Assembly: GCA_017451525.1 (NCBI GenBank)
Contig: JAFTOD010000005.1
Location: 186,001-250,000, forward strand
Reading direction: 5' to 3'
Source of the DNA: Paludibacteraceae bacterium
GTDB lineage: Bacteria > Bacteroidota > Bacteroidia > Bacteroidales > Paludibacteraceae
DNA: 64,000 nucleotides
Numbering within the stretch: position 1 is the first letter of the stretch; every line of letters starts with the position of its first letter. A model generated the notes under the pieces. It was not told where the DNA came from. It was given only the letters and a program-made list of their open reading frames with translations, and ran no database searches. The position numbers were made by a program, and so were the translations under genes. Below, one piece after another: positions 16,984 through 25,626 of this stretch.

Positions 16984-19314
16984 TTATATTTTCAAGTTTA
17001 TTCCTGCAAAGAATGTTCTTGGTGAAGCAGGTCCATACACGTATCCTGCATCGCGGTCCATGCCTTGGTCGATGTCGCGTTGGAAATGGTCGAGTAGGTT
17101 CTTTACGCCTGCGTTGACTTCCAAGGTATAGTGCTTATAGAGAGGAATATCGTAGCAGAGTTTCACGTCCCACTCGAAGAAGACTGGTGTTTCTACCTCT
17201 TCATCTTCTGGCACGTAGCCCGCAAAGTGCTGCACGAGCATACTGCCAGTGACCTTGCCGTTGGTGACAATATGGAAATGCTTGAACGGCTCAATATTGC
17301 AGAGGAAGTAGCCATAGTGGTCAGGGGTGCGGAACATGCGACGTTGAGGGGCGATATTGGGATTCTCGCTCCATTGTTCGGGTTCGATATAACGGCTATG
17401 ATTGTAGGTATAACCCGCTTGGAAAGTGAGCAAGTGACCATAGCCGACTTTAGCTTCTACATTCAGTCCCGCTACGCGTGCACCGCTCGCGTTGGTGCGC
17501 GTCAAGAGTAGGTTGCCTTGTGCATCATGTCCGTTCTCTACGAGTGTGAAAACATCGTTGAGTTGGGTGAAAAATCCTTCAAGGGTGAGGTTGAGATCCC
17601 ACTTACCAAAGCGTTTGTACATGTCGATGCTTCCGCTGACGGAGTGGCTGTATTCGGGGCGTAGGTTTTCGTCTAAGGATATGAGCGAAACTTCGCCACC
17701 CACTGCACCTACGTGCAAGTCCTCTTCGTAGATTTGTGGTGCGCGGTAGCCGCTGGCATAGCTCAGGCGCAAGATAATAGGGTCGATAGGCGTATAGCGC
17801 ACATTCGCACGAGGGGAGAAGACAGGCTTCTCCAGCAAAGAGTGCTGCTCCAGACGTCCACCTACGAGAATCGACCAGTGTTTGTTCTTCCATTCGTTTT
17901 GGACATATCCTCCTCCGAGATGTACGCGTTGGAGGGTGTTGCGGTCATAACCAAGAATCTGGTCGCGTAGTTGGTTATACGAATACTCGGCACCCGCGCT
18001 GAGGTCAGCATTCATCAGACCACATGGATAAGAGAAACGGTATTGCGCGCCCGTAACCGACACAATATCTGTGGATTTGCCGTAGGCATTGGGATTGTAG
18101 TTCGTGCCGAAATAACTATTGCGACCGATATGCTGGAAACTGCTATATACACTCAAGAAGTGTTTGTTGTCAGCGGTGAACATATCCCATTTGAGGGTAG
18201 CGGCATCGATATTGTGTCGTAGTTGTTCGCAGAGAGGCGACTCATGTGGTTGTACGCTATCAATGCCATATCCGCCACGGCGATACTCAGTGGTATGGTG
18301 GTACTCTGCTGTCAGTTTAGAGTAGTCGGAAGTCTTGAAGAACGAGCGGAAACCAGCGGTGGTGGTATTGAGTAATGGGATGTCAGAATAGCCATCTTTG
18401 TCGCGGTCGTATTGCTCGCGGTTGCGCTGTACGCCGAAGAGGAAGATACCTGCTTTTTGGTTCTCCGACACGACACTGGCATTCATAGCGGTGTTGATAT
18501 CGTAGGTTCCACTTTGCGTGAAGGCTGTAGTATGATTGACATTGAAGAAATTGCGCGAAGGCTCTTTGGTGATGATGTTCACTACGCCCGCGATGGCGTT
18601 GGCACCATAGAGCGCGCTACCGCCACCACGAATGACCTCGATGCGATCCACCATACCCGCAGGCAGTTGCTCCAAGCCATAGACCGAAGCCAACGAAGAG
18701 AAGATAGGACGGGAGTCCATGAGGATTTGAGTGTATTGTCCTTCTAGACCATTGATACGAATTTGTGGCACACCGCAGTTGGAGCATGTCTCCTCGACGC
18801 GCAAGCCCGTTTGGAAATTGAGCACGTCTGCCATCGTATTGGAAGTCGTGGACTCGATGATAAGAGGAGGGATGACATTGACAATGGTTGCCACTTCCTT
18901 TTGTTTGGTTTCGTACTTATTGGCAGTAACGACCACGTTGTCAATCATAAAGGATGTTTCTGCAATCTCTACGTTCATCTCAAAGAGCGTGTTTTTTTTC
19001 AGTTTAACCCCCTTTTCCAGAGTTTCATATCCCATCATGGAAAATACTACTGTTAGGTCGCCTTCAGGAAGGTTTTTGAGGTAGAAATGCCCCGATTCAT
19101 CGGTGAGGCACCCCAGAGAAGTGCCCTTGATTTGTACATTGACAAAAGCGAGATGTTCGCCCGTATGAGCATCTAATACGTGTCCTGCGATATGGGCATC
19201 GGACTTCTTGTCTTGGTGGTGATGATGTTGATGATGATCTTGCGCCAAAATAGGCATATTGCTTACTAAGAAGCATGCAATGATAGAAAAGAAAATGAGT
19301 GTTTTGTTGTTCAT
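16984..19314 (-). CDS. TonB-dependent outer membrane receptor with His-rich N-terminus
   Basis: 776 residues. The signal peptide is followed by a histidine-rich stretch (DHHQHHHHQDKKSDAH), then a carboxypeptidase-regulatory-like domain (AGHVLDAHTGEHLAFVNVQI), a plug domain (residues ~125-240, with CSNCGVPQIRINGLEGQ and RIEVIRGGGSALYGANAIAG) and a 22-strand barrel ending in FFAGINLKI. It is of the BtuB/FepA type. The His-rich segment and two plug cysteines suggest a metal or metal chelate as substrate, but this is inference. The promoter (19482-19512) has a CCCTATTTTTAGGG palindrome upstream, and the divergent neighbour is a hemerythrin-type regulator. Confidence 0.92.
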   Translation of the reverse strand: MNNKTLIFFSIIACFLVSNMPILAQDHHQHHHHQDKKSDAHIAGHVLDAHTGEHLAFVNVQIKGTSLGCLTDESGHFYLKNLPEGDLTVVFSMMGYETLEKGVKLKKNTLFEMNVEIAETSFMIDNVVVTANKYETKQKEVATIVNVIPPLIIESTTSNTMADVLNFQTGLRVEETCSNCGVPQIRINGLEGQYTQILMDSRPIFSSLASVYGLEQLPAGMVDRIEVIRGGGSALYGANAIAGVVNIITKEPSRNFFNVNHTTAFTQSGTYDINTAMNASVVSENQKAGIFLFGVQRNREQYDRDKDGYSDIPLLNTTTAGFRSFFKTSDYSKLTAEYHHTTEYRRGGYGIDSVQPHESPLCEQLRHNIDAATLKWDMFTADNKHFLSVYSSFQHIGRNSYFGTNYNPNAYGKSTDIVSVTGAQYRFSYPCGLMNADLSAGAEYSYNQLRDQILGYDRNTLQRVHLGGGYVQNEWKNKHWSILVGGRLEQHSLLEKPVFSPRANVRYTPIDPIILRLSYASGYRAPQIYEEDLHVGAVGGEVSLISLDENLRPEYSHSVSGSIDMYKRFGKWDLNLTLEGFFTQLNDVFTLVENGHDAQGNLLLTRTNASGARVAGLNVEAKVGYGHLLTFQAGYTYNHSRYIEPEQWSENPNIAPQRRMFRTPDHYGYFLCNIEPFKHFHIVTNGKVTGSMLVQHFAGYVPEDEEVETPVFFEWDVKLCYDIPLYKHYTLEVNAGVKNLLDHFQRDIDQGMDRDAGYVYGPASPRTFFAGINLKI

Positions 19315-19396
19315 ATTGTTGATTTATTTTATACAACTATGTATGGGTTATTACGGTGATCCTTCGATGCTCTTAGGTTAACAACCCGTTTATCCT

Positions 19397-19440
19397 ACGT
19401 ATATCCTACGTATATGTTACGTATATCCTACGTAATTGAT
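19397..19440. repeat. Dispersed 44-bp repeat, copy 1
   Basis: The 44 nt here, built from TACGTATATCC and TACGTATATGT-like words, are the exact reverse complement of 37848-37891. They lie in the leader of the TonB receptor gene, 40-85 nt downstream of its predicted transcription start. Confidence 0.9.
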
Positions 19441-19481
19441 AAGGAATTGACATGTAATATAAGTCCGAAGAAATCGGGTGC

Positions 19482-19512
19482 AAAGGTACTACGTTTTGCG
19501 AATATGAACAAA
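19482..19512 (-). promoter_or_regulatory. Promoter for the first TonB receptor
   Basis: Minus-strand TTTG (19512-19509), 19-nt spacer and TACCTTTG (19489-19482). This leaves a leader of about 160 nt containing the 44-bp dispersed repeat. Confidence 0.78.
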
Positions 19513-19527
19513 TATTTCATTTGATTT

Positions 19528-19541
19528 CCCTATTTTTAGGG
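19528..19541. promoter_or_regulatory. Candidate operator CCCTA-TTTT-TAGGG
   Basis: A perfect inverted repeat with a 4-nt centre lies 38 bp upstream of the -7 box of the TonB receptor promoter. Related sites are at 19574-19587 and 23847-23860; the shared pattern is CCCYA-N4-TAGGK. Confidence 0.6.
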
Positions 19542-19573
19542 ATATGAGTGAGATGTATTGGAATGGCTAAGTC

Positions 19574-19587
19574 CCCCAAAAATAGGT
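19574..19587. promoter_or_regulatory. Candidate operator CCCCA-AAAA-TAGGT
   Basis: Second copy of the motif, 41 bp upstream of the -7 box of the hemerythrin-LuxR gene. The flank GAATGGCTAAGTCCCC (19561-) also matches that of the feoB copy (GAATTGCTAAATCCCC), so about 30 bp are shared with a single gap. Confidence 0.6.
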
Positions 19588-19601
19588 ATTTTTCCGTGAG
19601 A

Positions 19602-19636
19602 TTTGTTGTTTATATGAATATTTTTTAGTAACTTTG
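19602..19636 (+). promoter_or_regulatory. Promoter for the hemerythrin-LuxR regulator
   Basis: TAACTTTG at 19629-19636 is a good -7 element; the nearest TTTG (19602-19605) has a long 23-nt spacer, so the -33 element is weak and an activator may be needed. Confidence 0.55.
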
Positions 19637-19674
19637 CAGCGTTTTTTAGCAACAGTTGAAATCACCAATAGCGT

Positions 19675-20547
19675 ATGTATAAATCCACTGATAAAATATG
19701 TGATTTGATGTCGCATGAAGAAGATGCGATACATATCATTAGTCGCTTTGGACTGGGAATGGGGGTTGGCGAACAAACTATTGCCCAGGCATGCGAATCA
19801 CATGGTGTACACACCCCGACTTTTTTAGCCATTATCAACTACAAAGTGTTTAAACAACGTGTATTACCCGAAGATATTGATATTCCCACTCTACAGCAAT
19901 ATCTGCGTAATGCGCATACATATTTCTTGGATTTTCGGTTGCCTCATTTGCGTCGAGCATTGATAGAAGCACTCATTCCAGCAGATCCTACCACAAAAAT
20001 CCCCATGCTTATCTTGCGTTGTTACGATGAATTTGCAGAAGAAATACGCATACATATTGAGCATGAGAATGAGGGTTTGTACGAGGAGCATGCACATGAT
20101 GATCAACGTATAACAGATAAGTTGAGTGAAATTAAAAATTTGATAATCAAGTACTATCCATCCAATGGTATTTTGAAAGAAGGTACTGTGATGTACACAT
20201 TGATTAGCGTGATGAGTGACCTGTGGCATACAGAGCAGGATTTTGCAGATCATTGTGCGATTGAGGATGAGATTTTGCGTCCCGCGCTTGTGAATGTGCA
20301 AGTGCAGAATGTGTTTAATGCTCCAACACAAGAAACAGAAGAATTGAGCGAACGAGAGCAAGATGTGTTGATACAGATAGTTAAAGGGCTCAGCAATAAA
20401 GAGATAGCAGATACCTTGTGCATATCTGTGCATACGGTAATTACCCATAGAAAAAATATCACTCGCAAACTAAATATACATTCTACGGCAGGATTAACCA
20501 TTTATGCAATAGTTCACAAGCTGGTGAATATCAATTCTTTAGATTGA
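19675..20547 (+). CDS. Hemerythrin-domain LuxR-type transcriptional regulator
   Basis: 290 residues, three parts. Residues 1-65 resemble the ScdA_N/DUF542 domain of the RIC iron-sulfur repair proteins, but the usual CC pair is replaced by GMGVGE. Residues ~85-215 are a hemerythrin-like HHE bundle with putative diiron ligands in PHLRRALIEAL, HIEHENEGLYEEH, HTEQDF and HCAIEDEIL. Residues ~225-290 form a LuxR helix-turn-helix (LSEREQDVLIQIVKGLSNKEIADTLCISVHTVITHRKNITRKL). The likely role is sensing oxygen, NO or iron through the diiron site. It is divergent from a TonB receptor and shares an upstream motif with it and with feoB, so it may control them. Confidence 0.88.
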   Translation: MYKSTDKICDLMSHEEDAIHIISRFGLGMGVGEQTIAQACESHGVHTPTFLAIINYKVFKQRVLPEDIDIPTLQQYLRNAHTYFLDFRLPHLRRALIEALIPADPTTKIPMLILRCYDEFAEEIRIHIEHENEGLYEEHAHDDQRITDKLSEIKNLIIKYYPSNGILKEGTVMYTLISVMSDLWHTEQDFADHCAIEDEILRPALVNVQVQNVFNAPTQETEELSEREQDVLIQIVKGLSNKEIADTLCISVHTVITHRKNITRKLNIHSTAGLTIYAIVHKLVNINSLD

Positions 20548-20558
20548 TTATAATTTGA

Positions 20559-21938
20559 ATGTTTAAATTGTTGCTCATATTATCCATACTCACTACTCAT
20601 CCCGATACGAGGGATGCCAATATGGGTGTGCTGATTTGTGATTATCACTCGGGGGATACGATAGATGCTTTTCGTGCTAACTCTGTGATTCCTTCAGCAT
20701 CAACTATGAAATTGCTGACAACTGCCACTGCGGTGGAGATGTGGGGAGGTGATTATCGAATCAAAACTCCGATAACCTATTCGGGGTATATTCAGGATGG
20801 GACGCTGCATGGGAATCTATATATTGAGGGACGCGGTGACCCGACGTTTGGTTCGAGATATGTAGGCAGTCACTCGTTTATGTACCGCTGGTTGCGTGAG
20901 GTGCGCAATGCGGGTATCAAGCATATCACAGGTTCGGTGGTAGGCGATGCAAGTTATTTTGATGGTAATGCCCTGAATCCATCGTGGTTGTGGGAAGATG
21001 CTGGCAATTATTATGCGCCAGGTATATTTGCGCTGTCGTATTTGGATAACACGATGAATATTGTGCTTCAGAGTGGGCCTGTGGGAAGCATTGCTACGGT
21101 GCTAAACACCACGCCGCAGGTACCAGAGGTGGAATTTGAGAATCATATTCGCTGTACGCATATCTCTTATGATGGGGCTTTTGTGCATGGAGTACCCTAT
21201 AGTAATCGCAGGTATTTGGTAGGAAGTGTGCCATCGAATAGGCAGACTTTCGGCGTAAAAGGCGATTTGCCTAATCCACCATTGATTTTGGCGAGGGATT
21301 TTACAAACCTACTCAATAGTAGTGGAGTAAAAGTGGATGGTGAAGCAACATATCTGAGTGAAAAGCCACAAAATAGCGTAGCAAGAACGGAGTTGTTCGT
21401 GTATGAAAGTGAGCCATTGTCGGAGATTATTCGTCATACGAATCACGAATCAGATAATTTGTATGCGGAAATGCTATTCCGCATATTTGGTTCGCGATAT
21501 TCTATACCGTGTACCATACATAATTCATCGGACTTCGTACGTGAGTATTGGAAGAACAGGGGTGTTAGTTTTCGGAGTGCGAAAATATTGGATGGTTGTG
21601 GATTGGCTCCTCAAAACACCATTTCGCCAACTATGTATGTGCAATTACTTCGATATATGTATGGTTCAAAAAACAAGGATGTATTTTTAGAATCTTTACC
21701 ATGTAGCGGAGAAAGTGGAACATTGAGTTCGTTTTTGCGTGGTACTCCTTTGCACGGCAAAGTATGTGCTAAAAGTGGTACTATCGGAGGGACGAAGAAC
21801 TACGCGGGGTATATCTTTTTGCCTGATGGTCGGGTGTGGGTGTTCGCAGTTATGGTGAATAGCGCCAATTGTAAAACAAGAAAAATACAACGCGTGATAG
21901 AGCAATATCTGTTGGATGTATATCAAAGAAACACATAG
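20559..21938 (+). CDS. dacB: D-alanyl-D-alanine carboxypeptidase/endopeptidase (PBP4 family)
   Basis: 459 residues with an N-terminal hydrophobic export signal (MFKLLLILSILTT). Penicillin-binding motifs are present in order: SxxK (SASTMK, serine about 48), SxN (HESDNLYAEM) and KSG (CAKSGTIGGTKNYAG). The large insertion between the first two motifs is typical of PBP4/DacB. It removes or cuts D-Ala cross-links in periplasmic peptidoglycan. The 3' end overlaps birA by 23 bp, so the two are probably co-translated; the unit may be read from the regulator gene 11 bp upstream. Confidence 0.9.
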   Translation: MFKLLLILSILTTHPDTRDANMGVLICDYHSGDTIDAFRANSVIPSASTMKLLTTATAVEMWGGDYRIKTPITYSGYIQDGTLHGNLYIEGRGDPTFGSRYVGSHSFMYRWLREVRNAGIKHITGSVVGDASYFDGNALNPSWLWEDAGNYYAPGIFALSYLDNTMNIVLQSGPVGSIATVLNTTPQVPEVEFENHIRCTHISYDGAFVHGVPYSNRRYLVGSVPSNRQTFGVKGDLPNPPLILARDFTNLLNSSGVKVDGEATYLSEKPQNSVARTELFVYESEPLSEIIRHTNHESDNLYAEMLFRIFGSRYSIPCTIHNSSDFVREYWKNRGVSFRSAKILDGCGLAPQNTISPTMYVQLLRYMYGSKNKDVFLESLPCSGESGTLSSFLRGTPLHGKVCAKSGTIGGTKNYAGYIFLPDGRVWVFAVMVNSANCKTRKIQRVIEQYLLDVYQRNT

Positions 21939-22668
21939 CACATCAACGTTGTTGCGTGAGCAATACTCTGATACCCTGCCTCATCTCTACACCATCCGAA
22001 CGGATTATCAGACGGCAGGGCGTGGACAGGCTGGTAATAGTTGGGAGAGCGAAAAGGGAAAGAATTTGCTGTTTTCTACGTTGCTACGCTATGAGGGGAT
22101 ACTTGCAACAAAACAATGGCGATTATCCATGTTGGTAGCAGTGGCACTTTGGGAAACATTGGCGAAGTACTTACCACAAGAGCAATTGCGTATAAAGTGG
22201 CCCAATGATATTTATTTTGGAGATGAGAAATTGGTCGGCATATTGATTGAGAATAGTTTAGTGGGACAATATGTGGGGTACAGCATAGCAGGAATAGGTG
22301 TGAATGTAAATCAAACAGAATGGCAGAGCGATGCACCTAATCCAATATCAATGAAACAAATAACTGGTAAGAATTACGATGTAGAGGAAGTGATGGAGGA
22401 ATGGATTTCTTCGATGAAATCGTGGGAAACGCGCACAACAGAAGCGATTAAAGCGATGTATATGCAACATATATACAGAGGAAAGGGCTGGCACAATTAT
22501 GTGGAAAGAGAGGTTAGTGTACAACCAACATCCATCGCACAGAAAGGAACATTTGGCGCTTTTAGGGCTGAACTAGTAGGGATTTCTGAACAAGGGGAAT
22601 TGATATTAAGGAAAGAAAACAACAAAGAGAAAACATACCATTTTAAGCAAATACGCTTTGTGATATAA
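21916..22668 (+). CDS. birA: Biotin--[acetyl-CoA-carboxylase] ligase
   Basis: 250 residues, without the N-terminal DNA-binding domain, so a class I ligase. Motifs: ETHSTSTLL, QTAGRGQAGNSWESEKGKNLLFS (biotinyl-AMP binding GRGQ), IKWPNDIYFGDEKLVGILIE and IAGIGVNVNQ. It attaches biotin to carboxylase carrier domains. The start lies inside dacB. Confidence 0.92.
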   Translation: MYIKETHSTSTLLREQYSDTLPHLYTIRTDYQTAGRGQAGNSWESEKGKNLLFSTLLRYEGILATKQWRLSMLVAVALWETLAKYLPQEQLRIKWPNDIYFGDEKLVGILIENSLVGQYVGYSIAGIGVNVNQTEWQSDAPNPISMKQITGKNYDVEEVMEEWISSMKSWETRTTEAIKAMYMQHIYRGKGWHNYVEREVSVQPTSIAQKGTFGAFRAELVGISEQGELILRKENNKEKTYHFKQIRFVI

Positions 22669-22698
22669 CCATTGAAACTAATTAAAAATCATTATATT

Positions 22699-23829
22699 AT
22701 GAAATCTATTATCATTACTGGTGGCGCAGGTTTTATTGGTAGCCACGTAGTACGACTTTTCGTAAACAAGTACCCTAATTACCGCATCATCAATGTGGAC
22801 AAACTCACATATGCAGGTAATTTGGCTAACCTCAAGGATATTGAGAATAAACCTAACTACCGCTTTGTCAAAGCTGATATCTGCGACTTCGACACCATCT
22901 ATGCCCTCATGCAAGAGGAGCAAGTGACTGGTATTATTCATCTCGCAGCTGAGAGCCACGTGGATCGCTCCATCAAAGACCCTTTCACGTTTGCTCGCAC
23001 CAATGTGATGGGTACACTATCGCTTTTACAAACAGCAAAATTGTATTGGGAGGCATTGCCAGAGAAGTACGACGGCAAACGCTTCTACCATATCTCTACA
23101 GACGAAGTATATGGTGCACTCGAAATGACTCACCCAGAGGGTATTGAGCCACCATTCTCTACTCAAGCTTCTTCCGAACATCACGAGGCATACGGCGAAG
23201 ATTTTTTCGTGGAGACTACCAAGTACAATCCGCACAGCCCATATTCAGCGTCCAAAGCTAGTAGCGACCACTTCGTGCGAGCTTTCCACGACACCTATGG
23301 CATGCCTACAATCGTTACCAACTGCTCCAATAACTATGGACCATATCAGTTCCCTGAGAAACTTATCCCTCTGTTTATCAACAATATCCGCCACCGCAAA
23401 CCATTGCCTGTCTATGGTAAGGGAGAGAATGTGCGCGACTGGTTATATGTAGAAGACCACGCACGCGCTATTGACTTGATTTTCCATCAAGGCACTGTGG
23501 CTGAAACGTATAATATTGGCGGTTTCAACGAGTGGAAGAATATTGATATCATCAAGGTGGTGATTAATACTGTGGATCGTTTATTAGGTCGCGCAGAGGG
23601 TGAGGATATGAACCTCATTACCTATGTTACTGACCGTGCAGGACATGATATGCGTTATGCTATTGACTCACGCAAATTGCAAGCAGAATTAGGTTGGGAA
23701 CCTTCTTTGCAATTTGAAGAGGGTATTGAGAAGACTGTTCGTTGGTATCTCGAGCACCAAGAGTGGATGGATAATATCACTTCGGGTGAGTACGAGAAGT
23801 ACTACGATGATATGTATAAAAACAGATAA
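22699..23829 (+). CDS. rfbB: dTDP-glucose 4,6-dehydratase
   Basis: 376 residues from the ATG at 22699; the upstream in-frame ATG at 22672 adds nine poorly fitting residues. Extended SDR with TGGAGFIGSHV (NAD+ binding), HLAAESHVDRSI, STDEVYG and the catalytic YSASKASSDHFVRAF. RfbB makes dTDP-4-keto-6-deoxyglucose for surface polysaccharides. Here it stands apart from rfbA, rfbC and rfbD, between birA and feoB. Confidence 0.94.
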   Translation: MKSIIITGGAGFIGSHVVRLFVNKYPNYRIINVDKLTYAGNLANLKDIENKPNYRFVKADICDFDTIYALMQEEQVTGIIHLAAESHVDRSIKDPFTFARTNVMGTLSLLQTAKLYWEALPEKYDGKRFYHISTDEVYGALEMTHPEGIEPPFSTQASSEHHEAYGEDFFVETTKYNPHSPYSASKASSDHFVRAFHDTYGMPTIVTNCSNNYGPYQFPEKLIPLFINNIRHRKPLPVYGKGENVRDWLYVEDHARAIDLIFHQGTVAETYNIGGFNEWKNIDIIKVVINTVDRLLGRAEGEDMNLITYVTDRAGHDMRYAIDSRKLQAELGWEPSLQFEEGIEKTVRWYLEHQEWMDNITSGEYEKYYDDMYKNR

Positions 23830-23846
23830 TTTCTGAATTGCTAAAT

Positions 23847-23860
23847 CCCCATTTTTAGGT
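23847..23860. promoter_or_regulatory. Candidate operator CCCCA-TTTT-TAGGT upstream of feoB
   Basis: Third copy of the CCCYA-N4-TAGGK motif. It abuts the -33 element (ATTG 23861-23864), closer to the promoter than the other two copies, which would suit repression here. Confidence 0.6.
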
Positions 23861-23892
23861 ATTGCGCACCCCATAAATTCGCAGTACCTTTG
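23861..23892 (+). promoter_or_regulatory. Promoter for the feoB-like gene
   Basis: ATTG (23861-23864), 20-nt spacer and TACCTTTG (23885-23892). The GTG start codon begins 4 nt after the box, so the transcript should be leaderless or nearly so. Confidence 0.72.
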
Positions 23893-23896
23893 CAGT

Positions 23897-25624
23897 GTGA
23901 ATCAGAATGCATCGGAATATATTGAGAAGGGTATCCAAATACAGGAAGTAGATGCTCGTGAGTTGGAGGTGCAATTGGTGCGTACCGCAGCACTGATGGA
24001 TCGCCATCAGCCGTTTGTTGTTCTCTTGACACATTATCAAGACCTTCTGCAAACCGATCATAGGCTCAACTATCCCCTACTGGGCAAACTTTTTGGTGTC
24101 CACATCGGACTCATTGAGGATAAAGCAGCTATCTTAGCCGAGGAAGAGGGTTTCCGTCATGTGCATGTTGCATATGGCAAAGATGTAGAAGAAGCTATTT
24201 CACATATCATAGATGTAATCATTACGCTGCCCAATGTGCGCGAGTTATATTCCAAGCGATATATGGCCATTCGCCTGTTGGAACGCCCTGATGAGATGTT
24301 GGCACTGTTGCCACATAGCGAAGAACTGATTCGCGTAGCCAACCATGAGCGCGAAGGGTTGCAGCAGGAATATGGGATGTCTGCTAAAGAAGTGATAGCA
24401 CAAGCGCGTCGGGGTTTTGTGCATGGTGCACTTGAAGAAACACTCACCCACGCCAAGAATGATACTGGGCACTCATTGGCAGATAAAATAGATAAGGTTC
24501 TGACCAACAGATGGTTGGGATTGCCAGTGCTCATGTTGGTGCTATATGTGGTCTTTGAGTGTACCTTTACTTTGGGGGCTTATCCACAAGAGTGGATAGC
24601 CAATGGAGTAGAGGCATTGGCAGAATGGCTACGTGGGTTGATGCCGATGGCGTGGTGGAGTAGCATGCTGATAGATGGGGTGGTAATGGGTATAGGTGCG
24701 GTATTGGCATTTTTGCCTAATATCATTATCATGTTTTTCTTCCTCAGTATCATGGAAGACTCGGGTTATATGGCACGTGCTGCATATATGATGGATAAAA
24801 TGATGCACCGCATTGGTTTGCACGGAAGTTCGTTTATCCCGATGCTCATGGGATTTGGATGCAATGTACCTGCTATTATGGCTGCTCGTGACATCACTAA
24901 TAAGAAAGACCGTGCTATCACGATGATGATGGTGCCTTTTATGAGTTGCTCGGCACGCCTGCCCGTGTATATGCTGTTTGTTGGAGCATTTTTTGCCGAG
25001 CAAAAAGCGATTGTGATGCTCTCCCTATACATAATAGGTATATTACTGAGTATTGTATTTGCTTGGATAATGCAACATATGCCTGCATTTCGTCAGCCTA
25101 AACATGACTATGTGAGTGAATTGCCACCATATCGTCGTCCGACCTTGCGCAATACGGGCTTGCATATCTGGGAGCGAGTCGCGGACTATTTACAAAAGAT
25201 ACCAGCTGTAATCATTTGGGCGAGCGTGATAATTTGGGCATTGACTTATTTCCCTACAGGCAGTATGGAGAAGATGGAGGCAAGTTATTTAGCCACTATT
25301 GGACATTGGATGGAGCCTGTGATGCGTCCGCTGGGATTTGATTGGAAGATGTCGGTCTGCTTGCTCACAGGACTACCAGCCAAGGAGGCGATAGTATCTA
25401 CAATGGGGATTCTATATCCAGCGGAATCTGCATTATCGGCGTTTACACCAGTCACAGCATATGCGTTTATGGTGTTTGTACTGTTGTATTTCCCTTGCGT
25501 GGCTACCATAACTACATTGCGTCGCGAAATTAGTGCAAAGTGGGCATGGTATAGCGTAGCACAATCGCTGGTATTAGCGTGGCTGCTGAGTTTTATGATA
25601 TATCAAATAGGAAGTTTGTTTTGA
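23897..25624 (+). CDS. feoB: FeoB-like ferrous iron transporter lacking the first half of the G domain
   Basis: 575 residues from a GTG. FeoB normally has an N-terminal GTPase of ~170 residues with a P-loop, a helical spacer and two gate membrane domains. Here the protein begins in the middle of the G domain (VDARELEVQLVRTAALMDRHQPFVVLL). The P-loop and switch motifs are absent, and the G4 NxxD appears as THYQD. The membrane part is intact: LADKIDKVLTNRWLGLPVLMLVLY, ILAFLPNIIIMFF-type core, GYMARAAYMMDK, GFGCNVPAIMAAR, MMMVPFMSCSARLPVYML and GLPAKEAIVSTMG. No missing piece lies upstream, since rfbB ends 67 bp before. It may be a transporter of Fe2+ or Mn2+ with altered energetics. The promoter carries the shared operator-like motif. 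Confidence 0.85.
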   Translation: MNQNASEYIEKGIQIQEVDARELEVQLVRTAALMDRHQPFVVLLTHYQDLLQTDHRLNYPLLGKLFGVHIGLIEDKAAILAEEEGFRHVHVAYGKDVEEAISHIIDVIITLPNVRELYSKRYMAIRLLERPDEMLALLPHSEELIRVANHEREGLQQEYGMSAKEVIAQARRGFVHGALEETLTHAKNDTGHSLADKIDKVLTNRWLGLPVLMLVLYVVFECTFTLGAYPQEWIANGVEALAEWLRGLMPMAWWSSMLIDGVVMGIGAVLAFLPNIIIMFFFLSIMEDSGYMARAAYMMDKMMHRIGLHGSSFIPMLMGFGCNVPAIMAARDITNKKDRAITMMMVPFMSCSARLPVYMLFVGAFFAEQKAIVMLSLYIIGILLSIVFAWIMQHMPAFRQPKHDYVSELPPYRRPTLRNTGLHIWERVADYLQKIPAVIIWASVIIWALTYFPTGSMEKMEASYLATIGHWMEPVMRPLGFDWKMSVCLLTGLPAKEAIVSTMGILYPAESALSAFTPVTAYAFMVFVLLYFPCVATITTLRREISAKWAWYSVAQSLVLAWLLSFMIYQIGSLF

Positions 25625-25626
25625 TT

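Noticed and set aside
21403-21690. 95-codon plus-strand frame inside dacB
   Set aside because: Out-of-frame shadow of a well-supported PBP4 gene.
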